Source of the DNA: an uncultured Paracoccaceae bacterium | GTDB lineage: Bacteria > Pseudomonadota > Alphaproteobacteria > Rhodobacterales > Rhodobacteraceae | Reading direction: 5' to 3' | DNA: 64,000 nucleotides | Assembly: GCA_951812615.1 (NCBI GenBank) | Contig: CATOSU010000020.1 | Span: forward strand, 62,001-126,000 | Shown here: piece by piece, positions 25,277-34,566 of the stretch | Layout: each line of letters begins with the position of its first letter | Numbering within the stretch: position 1 is the stretch's first letter | Notes under the pieces: generated by a model | Databases searched by the model: none | The model's input: the letters and a program-made list of their open reading frames with translations, nothing else | What the model was told of the DNA's origin: nothing | Translations under genes and position numbers: made by a program

Positions 25277-26767
25277 TCACCCGGTTCTGACCCATCTGTT
25301 CGAAGCGCGGTGCATCGCGACCGCAATCAGTGCGCTCAGCCCGCAGAGTGCGGCAGCGATCCACGCTGCGGCGGCCAGCCCGGCAGAGGTGGCCGCCGCA
25401 TGTCCCGCCGCCCCGGACATCTGTCCATAGCTTGCCTGTCCGCCTGCCGCGGCATAGGCTGCCGCAACGATCCCGCCGGCGGCGGCAACCGACATCAGCC
25501 CGGCCATGCGTGACACCGCGTTGTTGATGCCCGAGGCCAGCCCGGACTGTTCTTCGTGCACCGCGCCCATGACTGCGGTGGACAGCGGCGCAACCAGCAA
25601 CGCCATTCCCAGCCCGACCACGCACATTGCCGGCAACACCCCGTCGAAAAAGCGCTGTTCAGGGGCGATCAGGGCCATCCATACATATCCCAGCGCCGAG
25701 ACGCCCCCGCCAAATGCAAGCAGCGGGGCAGGCCCGATCCGATCTGCGAGTTTTCCCGCGCGGGAGGACAGCAGCGCCATGAAGACCGGGATCGGTGCAA
25801 AGGCAAGGCTGGTGTCGATCTCGCGCAGGCCCCAGCCGCCGACCAGCGCCATGGGCATGAAGAAAAAGACCACGGACAGCCCGGAATACAGCAGGAAGCT
25901 ATAGAGGTTCGCCGCCGAAAAGACCGGGCTGCGAAACAGGCTGAGCGGCATCATCGGATGCGGCTGGCGATATTCCGTCCACAGGAACACCACCAACGCC
26001 AGCGCCCCGGCCCCGGTCCAGAGCAGGGTTGTGGCGGTGTCGGCATGTTCCGCATTGGTCAGGCCCCAGGCGAAACAGAAGGCGCTGAGAATGGCGGTCC
26101 CGGCACCGGACAGATCGATCGGGGTGTCATCCTGCCGGTGATCGGTGCGGATGCTGCGCCAGAGCAGCCGCAGGGCAATGGCGCCCAGCGGCAGGTTGAT
26201 GGCAAAAATCCATCGCCACATCCCGGGCCCGCCGATGGTCAGCGCAAGGCTGCCGATGATCGGCCCCGCAGCCGTGGTAACCGACGCAGACGCCGCCCAG
26301 ACGCCAATGGCGCGGCCGCGTTCCTCGCGCGGGTAGGCCCGCGCGATGACGGCCAGCGATCCGGGCACCATGATCGCGGCTCCAATGCCCTGAATGGCGC
26401 GGGCGCCGATCAGGAAGTGCGGCGTGGGTGCGATGGCGCAGAAAAGCGAGGCGGTGACGAAAAACACGATGCCAAAGCCGAACATCCGGGCCAGCCCGAA
26501 CCGGTCCGACATCGCCCCGCCCACAAGGATCAGCGAGGCCAGCGTCAGCATATAGGCGTTATGCACCCACTGGGCCTGGGCAAGGCTGGCGTCGAGCGAA
26601 CTGCGGATCGCCGGCATGGCAATGGCCACGACGGTGCTGTCGATATAGCTCAGCGCCGAGGCGAGGATGGCGGCAAACAGAACGTATTTGCGCGCCCCCG
26701 GCGCACAGAACCCTTCGACAAAAATGGACGCCGCCGGGCGGGCCGGCGGCGTCCTGTCGTCTGTCAT
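25277..26767 (-). CDS. MFS multidrug exporter, DHA2 (EmrB/QacA) type, 14 membrane segments
   Basis: A 496-residue transporter. After a short cytoplasmic N-terminus the sequence has about 14 hydrophobic segments. Family motifs visible are SALSYIDSTVVAIAMPAI in the first helix (the D-x-T-V-V motif of H+-coupled exporters), GGAMSDRFGLARMF (motif A) and MVPGSLAVIARAYPREERGRAIG. The last half includes GLASGINNAVSRMAGLMSVAAAGG. No membrane-fusion partner is adjacent, so it probably works alone in the inner membrane to export drugs or metabolites. It lies 12 bases downstream of the bactofilin gene on the same strand. Confidence 0.9.
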   Translation of the reverse strand: MTDDRTPPARPAASIFVEGFCAPGARKYVLFAAILASALSYIDSTVVAIAMPAIRSSLDASLAQAQWVHNAYMLTLASLILVGGAMSDRFGLARMFGFGIVFFVTASLFCAIAPTPHFLIGARAIQGIGAAIMVPGSLAVIARAYPREERGRAIGVWAASASVTTAAGPIIGSLALTIGGPGMWRWIFAINLPLGAIALRLLWRSIRTDHRQDDTPIDLSGAGTAILSAFCFAWGLTNAEHADTATTLLWTGAGALALVVFLWTEYRQPHPMMPLSLFRSPVFSAANLYSFLLYSGLSVVFFFMPMALVGGWGLREIDTSLAFAPIPVFMALLSSRAGKLADRIGPAPLLAFGGGVSALGYVWMALIAPEQRFFDGVLPAMCVVGLGMALLVAPLSTAVMGAVHEEQSGLASGINNAVSRMAGLMSVAAAGGIVAAAYAAAGGQASYGQMSGAAGHAAATSAGLAAAAWIAAALCGLSALIAVAMHRASNRWVRTG

Positions 26768-26779
26768 GCGAAAACCGGA

Positions 26780-27307
26780 TCAGCCGGCTTCGGCGGGAGC
26801 CGGTGCAGGTTTGCCCTGTCCGCCCTGTCCGCCCTTGCGCGCGCCCGTGGGGCTGAGCGGGTCATCCTGACGCTGGACCGAGCCTTCGAAATGTGCGCCG
26901 CTTTCGATCGCTATGGTCTTGTGAATGATGTCACCCTCGACCCGTGCGGTCGACGACAACCGGACCTTCAGACCGCGCACGCGGCCGACGATGCGCCCGT
27001 TAATGACCACGTCATCCGCGGTGACCTCGCCCTTGATCGTGGCGGTTTCACCGATGGTCAGCAGATGCGCGCGAATGTCGCCTTCGACCGTGCCTTCGAC
27101 CTGAATGTCGCCGCTGGTCTTGATGTTGCCGGTGATGTGCAGGTCCTGCGACAGCGTCGATGCCGGCGGCTTGGGCTTCGGCGCACTTGGCTTGGTGTCC
27201 ATCGGTTTGGAGGGCGGAGACGCCGGAATTGCAGAGGAAGGGGCAGGCGATGCCGGGGTGTCGGCGGCCTTCGGGCCGGGCTCGTTTATTTTGCTCTTAG
27301 AAAACAT
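26780..27307 (-). CDS. Bactofilin (polymer-forming cytoskeletal protein)
   Basis: A 175-residue bactofilin. A proline/serine/lysine-rich N-terminal tail (1-50) precedes the conserved beta-helix domain (about 52-145). This domain has the repeating short strands of the family: ITGNIKTSGDIQVEGTVEGD, TIGETATIKGEVTADDVVIN, then a glycine- and proline-rich C-terminal tail. Bactofilins polymerise without nucleotides at the inner face of the membrane and place cell-wall enzymes. The start overlaps the end of the M23 peptidase gene by 11 bases, a pairing seen across alphaproteobacteria where the peptidase and bactofilin act together in shape control. Confidence 0.92.
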   Translation of the reverse strand: MFSKSKINEPGPKAADTPASPAPSSAIPASPPSKPMDTKPSAPKPKPPASTLSQDLHITGNIKTSGDIQVEGTVEGDIRAHLLTIGETATIKGEVTADDVVINGRIVGRVRGLKVRLSSTARVEGDIIHKTIAIESGAHFEGSVQRQDDPLSPTGARKGGQGGQGKPAPAPAEAG

Positions 27308-28187
27308 CTTTCGCAGCCTTGATGTAGGTCATGGGGTTAACGGGTCTCTTATTGACACGGATCTCGTAATGTAGGTGAGTGCCGGTCGACCGTCCAGTGC
27401 TACCCATATCAGCAATGTGATCGCCGCGCGAGACCCTTTGGCCCTTCTTCACGCGAATGCGCGTGTTGTGGGCATAGCGTGTTTCAATTCCGAAATCGTG
27501 CTGGATCACCACCAGTCGGCCAAAGCCCGACTGCCACCCGGCCTGAGTTACGACGCCGTCGCCGGTCGCAAAAATGTCGGTGCCGTGGGAACCTGCGAAA
27601 TCCAGCCCGTTATGCATCCGACGGCCGCCGGTTTTCGGGTCTCGGCGGGTGCCGAAACCGGAAGTGAACCGCACTGCCGCTTTGACCGGGCTGCCCAGCG
27701 GCACGCGCTCGGCCGCGATGCGGTAGAGGTTCAGTTCGTCCAGCTGGTTAAGCAACCGGTTGGTGCGCAACTCGTCCGGGTTGGGTTCTTCGCCACGGGT
27801 GGAAAACGAGATCGGCGTCAGCGGTCCGCCCTGTCCGCTATAGCCGCGGCGCACGGTTTCGATCATCTGTTCGGGCGGCAGGCCGGCGCGGCGGAACATC
27901 TTGCTCAGCGGCTCGACCGAGATTGTCAGCGCCTCTTCGAGCTGGCGGAAGATGCGGTCATTGCGTTCCTGCATCAGCTCGATCTCGATCTCGAGCTCGC
28001 GGGCACGGCCAATGGCGGCCTGCGCATTTGCTTCGATCAGGTCGCGTTCCTGCGCGGTGCGTTCCAGTACTTCGGCCATGAAATCTGTCTGGCCTGGTGC
28101 GGACGACGCCAGCCTCGTGCCGCCATCGCCGTTGATCTCGGCTTCAAGCCCGGCCAGCCGTTCACGCACGCCCTCGCGCTCTTTCAT
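27297..28187 (-). CDS. M23 (LytM) metallopeptidase, C-terminal part of an interrupted gene
   Basis: Open frame of 296 residues with a coiled-coil stretch (about 1-95), a linker, and a complete LytM endopeptidase domain (about 165-290). The zinc and catalytic residues are intact: His192 and Asp196 in MHNGLDFAG, His240 in RYAHNTR, and His271-x-His273 in THLHYE. By comparison with homologues it should be fused to the membrane-anchored N-terminal piece at 28248-28622. The two are in the same frame and separated only by a TAA at 28248-28250. The ATG at 28187 has no good ribosome site, so expression from it is doubtful. An anchored peptidase cutting peptidoglycan cross-links next to bactofilin would be the ancestral role. 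Confidence 0.75.
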   Translation of the reverse strand: MKEREGVRERLAGLEAEINGDGGTRLASSAPGQTDFMAEVLERTAQERDLIEANAQAAIGRARELEIEIELMQERNDRIFRQLEEALTISVEPLSKMFRRAGLPPEQMIETVRRGYSGQGGPLTPISFSTRGEEPNPDELRTNRLLNQLDELNLYRIAAERVPLGSPVKAAVRFTSGFGTRRDPKTGGRRMHNGLDFAGSHGTDIFATGDGVVTQAGWQSGFGRLVVIQHDFGIETRYAHNTRIRVKKGQRVSRGDHIADMGSTGRSTGTHLHYEIRVNKRPVNPMTYIKAAKDVF

Positions 28188-28247
28188 CGTGTCGCGCAGC
28201 GTGGATTGGATGACCTCGATCCCGGTTTCCAGCTCGCGCCGGCGGGT

Positions 28248-28622
28248 TTAGGAGGCCAGCAGTTCCGACTGCATCGCCGATATCTGTTGCAGCGCGGTGT
28301 TGAACCGGTTCTGCGCGGCCAGCGCCTCTTCGGCGCGGCGGTCGCGTTCGGCGGCAATCACGTTCAGCCGGTCCTGATAGGTGTCGCGGTCGCGCTTGGC
28401 CTGTTCCCGGAAGTTTCCGGCGCCGATGCTGTCCATCAGCAGAACGGCGGTGGCGACAATCGCCCATGCGATGATGACGGACCCGCCGGCAAAGGCGATG
28501 GCCTGGGTTTCGGATCGCAGCCGGATAAAGCGTGTATCGGTGTCGGATTTCAGGAACAACCGCCGTTCCGGAAACCAGCGTTCCAGAAGCACATGCGTTT
28601 TTATCGCCAGCCGTGTCCGCAA
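28248..28622 (-). pseudogene. N-terminal anchor part of the interrupted M23 peptidase gene
   Basis: The 124-residue piece opens MRTRLAIKTHVLLERWFPER, has one membrane segment (about 44-65) and then the start of a coiled coil (AKRDRDTYQDRLN onward), and ends at SELLAS-TAA. The frame continues after the TAA as TRRRELETGIEVIQ, which is coiled-coil sequence joining smoothly to the ATG at 28187. The whole gene would be 27297-28622, 441 residues, a normal length for anchored M23 proteins beside bactofilin. A single G-to-T change (GAA to TAA) explains the break. True mutation, strain polymorphism and sequencing error cannot be told apart here. Confidence 0.7.
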
Positions 28623-28820
28623 CTAACCCACCCCTATTCCGTCCCGTTCCGTTGGCGCGTCCTTGTGGATAAACCGGCGCCTTGGGCATGGTGGATAGGA
28701 CGAACCGGGCGGTTTGGGCAAGAGTCTTGGCCAATTTCAGTGGTTTGATGCGTCAATCCGCTCGGGATGGGCGAAATATTGCCGAACCGTTGGCGGGTCG
28801 GGATGCGCAGACCAGTCGCC

Positions 28821-29651
28821 TTACCGCTTCCGGGCCGGGATTTCGTCGGCCAGCGGCCAGTAGAAATCGGGCGGCAACCCGGCCTCGGCACGTTTCTCTT
28901 CGTTGAAGGGCGGCTTTAACGCGCCTTTGAAGTACCGGCGGACGAGGTCGTGGAACACTTCCTTGGGGTCGAGGTTTTCCCGACCGCACAGGAAATGGAA
29001 CCACTTGGACCCATAGGCGACATGGCTGACCTCTTCGGCATAGATGGTTTCCAGCGCCGCGACCGCCCCATCTTCGCCGGCCTTGCGGAAGATTTCGATC
29101 ATCCCCGGTGTCACGTCCAGCCCACGCGCCTCCAGCACCATCGGCACCACGGCCAGCCGGCCCATGAAGTCTTCGGCCGTGTCCTCGGCCGCGCGCCACA
29201 TGCCGGCATGAGCGGGCAGGGCGCCGTAATGGCTGTCCAACGCCTGCAGGCAGTCGCAGACGAGGTTGAAATGCTTGGATTCCTCCTGCGCCGCCTTCAC
29301 CCAGTCATCGTAAAACCCCATCGGCATCGGGATATGGGCGAACCGGGCGATGATGTCCCAGTGCAGGTCGACGGCGTTCAGTTCGATATGCGCAACCGCA
29401 TGCAGCAGGGCAATGCGCCCCGCCGGGCTGCCCGGTTTGCGCTTGGGCACATCGCGCGGGTCGACCTGCGCGGGTGCCTCCGGGCGCGACGGGTGCATCG
29501 GCGGGCTGGCGCGACCGATATCGATGGAGGTGCCGTCCGCGGCACGGGCAGCAAACCAGCGCGCCGCGTGTTCATGGGACCGCGCCGTCTTTTCCCGGCC
29601 ACCGGCGGTGGTCAGCACGTCAACGGCCATCTCTGCAAGGCTTAGGGTCAT
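28821..29651 (-). CDS. DUF455 ferritin-like protein
   Basis: A 276-residue helical protein of the DUF455 family. Ferritin-like di-metal ligands can be picked out: LLHAVAHIELNAVDLHWD (Glu-x-x-His type helix), DWVKAAQEESKHFNLVCDCL, and later ETIYAEEVSHVAYGSKWFHFL, each with Glu and His spaced as in di-iron carboxylate proteins. The family is found next to tRNA-hydroxylase-like (MiaE) proteins in phylogenies, but its reaction is not known to me. It ends 198 bases upstream of the M23 gene start on the same strand, and that gap should contain the M23/bactofilin promoter. Confidence 0.83.
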   Translation of the reverse strand: MTLSLAEMAVDVLTTAGGREKTARSHEHAARWFAARAADGTSIDIGRASPPMHPSRPEAPAQVDPRDVPKRKPGSPAGRIALLHAVAHIELNAVDLHWDIIARFAHIPMPMGFYDDWVKAAQEESKHFNLVCDCLQALDSHYGALPAHAGMWRAAEDTAEDFMGRLAVVPMVLEARGLDVTPGMIEIFRKAGEDGAVAALETIYAEEVSHVAYGSKWFHFLCGRENLDPKEVFHDLVRRYFKGALKPPFNEEKRAEAGLPPDFYWPLADEIPARKR

Positions 29652-29778
29652 GGCCGTGGTTTAGCGGGTCAGCCGGCCGCTGCAAGCCGGAACTGGCGCG
29701 CCCTGCCAGCCGGTCAGAAAGAAACTGCCCGCCGCGCCGGTCTGTGCTACACCGTCCCGGGGGTGAGGAGATCAGCGA

Positions 29779-30603
29779 ATGTCGGGCGATATCAAATCCA
29801 TGAAGCTCTACACGGCGGTAGACCGGATCTATGCCGAGCTGGAGGCGCGCGGCTATGACCGGGCCGCACCGCTGAACGTGTCCGAGCTCAGCCAGTTCGA
29901 TCAGCTGCATTACTTCGGCACTGAAGCCGTGGACGAGGCGGTCAGCACCTGCGGGATCTCGGCCGGGTCACGGGTGCTGGATATCGGGTCCGGTTTCGGT
30001 GGCCCTGCTCGTTATCTGGCACAAAGCACCGGCGCGCAGGTCGAGGCGGTGGAATTGCAGGCCGACATGAACGCCACGGCGCAGGACCTGACGGACCGCT
30101 GCGGCCTGACGGGCCGGGTGGTTCATACCGAAGGAGATATCCTGACCGCTCCGCTTGAGGCCGCCGGGTTCGATGCCGCGGTCAGCTGGCTGGCGCTCTA
30201 CCACATCCCGGCACGCGATCCGCTGTTTCCCCGGCTGCACGATGCACTGCGCCCCGGCGGGTCGCTTTATGTCGAAGATCTCTATTGCCGCGCGGCGCTG
30301 ACCGAAGACGAAGCCGCAACAATGCGCGACAAGCTGTTCTCCAACACCCTGCCCACGCGGGACGGTTACATCGCCGAACTGGAACGGGGCGGGTTCCGCG
30401 ACATCCGCTTTGACGACATGACCGGGAAATGGGCCGCCTTCACCCGCGACCGCCTGTCGGCGTTCCGCGCCGGCCGGAGCGAATATATCGCCCGCCACAG
30501 CGAAGCGACCTATGACTCGCTCGAGGCGTTTTACGCCTGCATCGCCGGCCTTCTGGCAGACGGACGGGTTGGTGGCGTCCGCCTGAGCGCCCGACGCACC
30601 TGA
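29779..30603 (+). CDS. SAM-dependent methyltransferase (class I, sarcosine/phosphoethanolamine-methyltransferase-like)
   Basis: A 274-residue class I methyltransferase. Motif I is VLDIGSGFGGPARYLA (66-81), preceded by the DQLHYFGTEAVDEAV segment common to small-molecule N-methyltransferases. Motif II is ALYHIPARDPLFPRLHDALRPGG, and the SLYVEDLYCR strand follows. The C-terminal part is helical. The substrate is probably a small amine or a lipid head group, but neither is demonstrated. A strong GGTGAGGAG ribosome site precedes the ATG. It is divergent from the DUF455 gene and converges with the peroxiredoxin gene, with 25 bases between stops. Confidence 0.85.
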   Translation: MSGDIKSMKLYTAVDRIYAELEARGYDRAAPLNVSELSQFDQLHYFGTEAVDEAVSTCGISAGSRVLDIGSGFGGPARYLAQSTGAQVEAVELQADMNATAQDLTDRCGLTGRVVHTEGDILTAPLEAAGFDAAVSWLALYHIPARDPLFPRLHDALRPGGSLYVEDLYCRAALTEDEAATMRDKLFSNTLPTRDGYIAELERGGFRDIRFDDMTGKWAAFTRDRLSAFRAGRSEYIARHSEATYDSLEAFYACIAGLLADGRVGGVRLSARRT

Positions 30604-30628
30604 CAGCCCGCCGGTGTGCCCGGCAGGG

Positions 30629-31090
30629 TCACAGCGCCTGCACGGCCTCCAGAACCTCTTCGACATGGCCCGGCACCTTCACCTTGTCCCAGCGCCGGGC
30701 GATCACGCCATCCGCCCCGATCAGGACGGTCGTGCGCACAATTCCCATGAAGGTTTTTCCGTACATCTTCTTTTCCTGCCACACGCCGTAATCCTCGCAG
30801 GTCTGCCCGTGTTCATCGGACAGAAGCGGCACGGTCAGGTCATGCTTGGCCGCGAACTTGTCATGGCTTTTGACGCTGTCCTTGGAGATGCCCCATACCC
30901 GCGCCCCGGCGTCGGCAAAGGCCTGCAACTGCTCCGAAAAGCCGATGCTTTCGCGTGTACAGCCCGGGGTGTCGTCGCGCGGATAGAAGAACAGCACCAC
31001 TTTGCCGCCCCGATGGTCGGATAGTGTAACTGTTTCGCCGCCATCCCGGGGCAGGGTGAAATCGGGCGCATTGTCGCCTGTCTGGGCCAT
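30629..31090 (-). CDS. bcp: Peroxiredoxin, Bcp/PrxQ type
   Basis: A 153-residue thiol peroxidase. The peroxidatic cysteine is Cys44 in FYPRDDTPGCTRESIGF, with the PxxxTxxC frame intact. The usual nearby resolving cysteine five residues later is absent; the only other cysteine is Cys98 (GQTCEDYG). The protein therefore works either as a 1-Cys enzyme or with an atypical partner. It reduces H2O2 and organic peroxides with thioredoxin. The ATG at 31090 gives the conserved MAQTGDNAPDFTLP N-terminus; the frame is open for 56 more unconserved codons upstream. It is divergent from the AsmA-like gene. Confidence 0.92.
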   Translation of the reverse strand: MAQTGDNAPDFTLPRDGGETVTLSDHRGGKVVLFFYPRDDTPGCTRESIGFSEQLQAFADAGARVWGISKDSVKSHDKFAAKHDLTVPLLSDEHGQTCEDYGVWQEKKMYGKTFMGIVRTTVLIGADGVIARRWDKVKVPGHVEEVLEAVQAL

Positions 31091-31171
31091 TCTGGGTCTC
31101 CGAAATTGGTCACTGTCGGATTTCAAGGTAAACCACTTTGGAGCAGAATAAAGGCGTTGATTGTCAGACAG

Positions 31172-34100
31172 ATGACTGACGCGATCGAGATCCCGACCCC
31201 GGCGGAAGAAAAACCACTTCCGCGCCGGGCCCGGCCCGTGCGCCGGGTCTGGATGCATGCGCTGTGGTCGATGACGGTCGGGCTGCTGGTCATGGTATTT
31301 CTGGCCCTCGGGCTGATCGCCACGCTGGGCCGGACGGTGAACGCGCCCGACTGGATGCGGTCCGAACTGGCGATCCGGGCGGAAAACTCGCTCGATGGCG
31401 CGATGCAGATTTCCTTCGGGGATATTTCGGTTGTCGTCGGCGAAGGCTGGCGCCCGCGGCTGCGGTTTCGTGACTTGCTGCTGAGCCAGCCCGACGGGCA
31501 GGAAATCCTGCGCCTAAGGGATGCCGAAGTCAGCCTGTCGGTTTCGGCGCTGATGCGCGGCGAAGTCCGGCCGAAAACCGTTCTGCTGACCGGCGTGTTC
31601 GCAACCCTGCGCAAGGGGCAGGACGGTGCCGTTGCGCTGACGCTGGGCGATACGGCGCAGCCGCTGGAAGAAGCGCAGAGCATGCCGCATCTGATCGAAA
31701 GCTGGGACGTCGCGCTGGAACAGCCGATCCTGCGGGAACTGACCGGGCTCGAAGTGCAGGCGCTGACGCTGCGATACGAAGACGGACGCGCAAGACAGGC
31801 GTGGACGGTGGATGGCGGCAGCGTTCTGGCCGAGCGCAACGGGTCTGATCTGCGGTTGTCGGGCACGTTTTCGCTGCTCAGCGGACGCGATTATGCCAGC
31901 ACCATCGAAGCCAATTACGCCAGCCGGATCGGTGATCTAGCGGCGACCTTTGGGTTTTCGGTAACCGATATCGCCGCCGAGGACATTGCCACCCAAAGCG
32001 TCGCCCTTGCATGGCTGGAAATCCTGCGCGCGCCGATCTCGGGCGCGTTCCGCGGCAGCGTCGGTGGCGACGGAGAGCTTGGGGCGGTCAACGCCACGCT
32101 GCAGATCGGCGAGGGCGTGCTGCAGCCGACCGACACAACGCGTCCCATCCCGTTCACCGCCGCACGCACCTATTTCACCTATACACCCGGCGATCAGAAA
32201 CTGGCCTTCAACGAAGTCCTGCTGGAAAGCGGCTGGGCCTCGGGCGTGGCCGAAGGCACGGCCTATCTCAATGGCGTTCAGGACGGCCGGCTGACCGATC
32301 TGGTCGGCCAGTTCCAGCTGTCCGATTTCAAGGTCAATCCCGACGGGCTCTACCCGTCGCCGATGCAGGTCGCCGCGGCCACTGCCGATTTCCGTCTGGA
32401 TCTGGATCCGTTCCGGTTGTCGCTGGGACAGTTGCAGATCGCTGACGGGGACAGCTCGGTGCTGATGACCGGCAGCCTGACCGCCGAAACCGCGGGCTGG
32501 AACGTTGCGCTCGACAGCTGGATGGACCGGATCACGCCGGAGCGGCTGCTCGAGATCTGGCCGGAGGGCATTGCGCCGAAGCCGCGGAAATGGGTGCGGG
32601 AAAACCTGTGGGCCGGATCATTGCACGGGCTGAATTTCGCCCTGCGCTCCCGCCCCGGAGAAGCGCCGGACACCTATCTGGATCTGGGATTTTCTGACGC
32701 CACGATCCGGTTTGCGAAATGGCTGCCGCCCCTGACCGGCGGCGAAGGCACCGTGACGATGATCGACCGCCGCTTTGTTGCCAGCGCCAGCGCCGGTGTT
32801 GTCGACAGCGACGGGTACGGTGTTGTGGATGCGGCCGGCACGTCGTTCATTATCCCCGATGTCAGCGTGAAACCGGACACACCGGCGCTGGTCCGGATCG
32901 CTGCGGAGGGGCCGATCGCCGCGGTGATGGCGCTGCTGAACCGGCCGCCCCTGTCGGTTCTGAAAACCACGCCATTTCCGGTCGATCTGGCCAAGGGGTG
33001 GGGGCGGGCCTCGGGCACGCTGGCCCTGCCGCTGAAGAAGAAAGCGAAATTCGAGGAAACCCGGTTTCACCTGACCGGCAGGGTCGAGGATGTGGACAGC
33101 GCAGTTCTGGTGCCCGGGCACCGCATCACCGCCGAGGCACTGGACGTCGACGTCACCAATCACCGGGTCATCCTGAGCGGACCGGGCGAGATCAGCGGTG
33201 TGCCGGCGGTGGCCACATGGACCCAGCCGATCGGCCCGGGGGATCCGCGACCCAGCCGCCTGACCGGTCAGGTCGAGCTGTCGGAACGCACGATCGAGGC
33301 CTTCCATATCGGCCTGCCGCCGGGCAGCGTGACCGGTCAGGGGCTGGGCGAGATCGAGATCGACCTCGCGCCGGGCAAACAGCCGGTGCTGCGCCTGACG
33401 TCAGACCTCGAAGGCGTGCGGCTGGCGATCCCGTCTTTGGGCTGGGCCAAGCGCGAAGCCGGCACCGGGCAGCTGGACATGACCGCGACGCTGGGGACGC
33501 AGCCGGTGGTGGACCGGTTGTCGCTGCAGGCTGCCGGGCTGAACGCCGAGGGCCGGATTACCACCCGGGCCGATGGCGGGCTGAACCGGGCGTCGTTTTC
33601 GTCGGTTCGGATCGGCAGGTGGTTCAACTCGCCCGTGGACATTGTCGGGCAGGGGCCGAACGCGCCAATCGCGCTGGAAATCCGGGGCGGCAGTCTGGAC
33701 ATGCGCGCCGCAACTTTCGGGTCCGGTGGCGGGGAAACCGGGGCGATCTCGGTCGCGCTGAAATCCCTGCGGATCACCGAAACGATTGCGCTCAGCGATT
33801 TCAGGGGACAGTTCCGGGGCGGACGCGGCATGACCGGCACCTTCACCGGTCTGCTGGGCGGGCGCACACCGGTGACCGGGGATGTTGTTCCGCAGGACGG
33901 GCGCAGCGCGTTTCGGGTGAATTCCGGAGATGCCGGCGGGGTGCTGCGCGATTCCGGGCTGCTGACGCAGGCCCGCGGTGGCGATTTCACCATGACGCTG
34001 GTGCCTGTTGACGGGCCGGGGAACTATGACGGCTCGGCCCGGATCCGCAACACGCGGGTCATCAACGCCCCGGCGATTGCCGCGCTGCTGGACGCGGCCA

Positions 34101-34549
34101 GCATCGTCGGCCTGATCGATGAACTGGCCGGGGCCGGCATCCTGTTTGCACAGGTCGATGCCCGGTTCCGCCTGTCGCCCGACCGGATGACAGTCTATGA
34201 AAGCAGCGCGGTCGGCCCGTCGATGGGCCTGTCTATGGACGGGCGCTATGACATCAGCAGCGACCGGCTGGCGATGCAGGGGGTGATCTCGCCGATCTAC
34301 CTGATCAACGGCATCGGGTCGGTCCTGACCCGCAAGGGCGAAGGGCTGATCGGGTTTCATTATTCCCTGAGCGGGTCTGCGGCGAACCCGCGGGTTCAGG
34401 TCAATCCGCTGAGCGCGCTGGCCCCGGGGATGCTGCGCGATGCGTTCCGGGCGCCGCCGCCGGAAAACCCCAACGCGCCCGAACGGGGATCTGCGCGGTC
34501 GAACCCCGGCACGCCGGATCCGCAGGATGGTTCCACAGGGGGGCGTTAG
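31172..34549 (+). CDS. AsmA-like / DUF3971 giant envelope protein (YhdP type)
   Basis: A 1125-residue protein. One N-terminal membrane anchor lies near 29-51, after a basic cytoplasmic tail. The rest is a long periplasmic beta-rich region with the DUF3971 part in the middle (around 190-560) and the AsmA-like C-terminal part near 950-1090 (SAVGPSMGLSMDGRYDISSDRLAMQG). It ends in a proline-rich tail. This is the layout of the AsmA/TamB/YhdP bridge family, which forms hydrophobic grooves carrying phospholipids from inner to outer membrane. It is a single gene, divergent from bcp and followed by a palindrome array. The ATG at 31172 removes a 22-residue non-conserved extension. Confidence 0.85.
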   Translation: MTDAIEIPTPAEEKPLPRRARPVRRVWMHALWSMTVGLLVMVFLALGLIATLGRTVNAPDWMRSELAIRAENSLDGAMQISFGDISVVVGEGWRPRLRFRDLLLSQPDGQEILRLRDAEVSLSVSALMRGEVRPKTVLLTGVFATLRKGQDGAVALTLGDTAQPLEEAQSMPHLIESWDVALEQPILRELTGLEVQALTLRYEDGRARQAWTVDGGSVLAERNGSDLRLSGTFSLLSGRDYASTIEANYASRIGDLAATFGFSVTDIAAEDIATQSVALAWLEILRAPISGAFRGSVGGDGELGAVNATLQIGEGVLQPTDTTRPIPFTAARTYFTYTPGDQKLAFNEVLLESGWASGVAEGTAYLNGVQDGRLTDLVGQFQLSDFKVNPDGLYPSPMQVAAATADFRLDLDPFRLSLGQLQIADGDSSVLMTGSLTAETAGWNVALDSWMDRITPERLLEIWPEGIAPKPRKWVRENLWAGSLHGLNFALRSRPGEAPDTYLDLGFSDATIRFAKWLPPLTGGEGTVTMIDRRFVASASAGVVDSDGYGVVDAAGTSFIIPDVSVKPDTPALVRIAAEGPIAAVMALLNRPPLSVLKTTPFPVDLAKGWGRASGTLALPLKKKAKFEETRFHLTGRVEDVDSAVLVPGHRITAEALDVDVTNHRVILSGPGEISGVPAVATWTQPIGPGDPRPSRLTGQVELSERTIEAFHIGLPPGSVTGQGLGEIEIDLAPGKQPVLRLTSDLEGVRLAIPSLGWAKREAGTGQLDMTATLGTQPVVDRLSLQAAGLNAEGRITTRADGGLNRASFSSVRIGRWFNSPVDIVGQGPNAPIALEIRGGSLDMRAATFGSGGGETGAISVALKSLRITETIALSDFRGQFRGGRGMTGTFTGLLGGRTPVTGDVVPQDGRSAFRVNSGDAGGVLRDSGLLTQARGGDFTMTLVPVDGPGNYDGSARIRNTRVINAPAIAALLDAASIVGLIDELAGAGILFAQVDARFRLSPDRMTVYESSAVGPSMGLSMDGRYDISSDRLAMQGVISPIYLINGIGSVLTRKGEGLIGFHYSLSGSAANPRVQVNPLSALAPGMLRDAFRAPPPENPNAPERGSARSNPGTPDPQDGSTGGR

Positions 34550-34566
34550 GGCGCGGCCCCGGGCGG

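Noticed and set aside
25556-27322. Plus-strand open frame of 588 codons opposite the DHA2 exporter and bactofilin
   Set aside because: The product is Arg/Gln/Gly-rich, and both minus-strand genes are clearly real.
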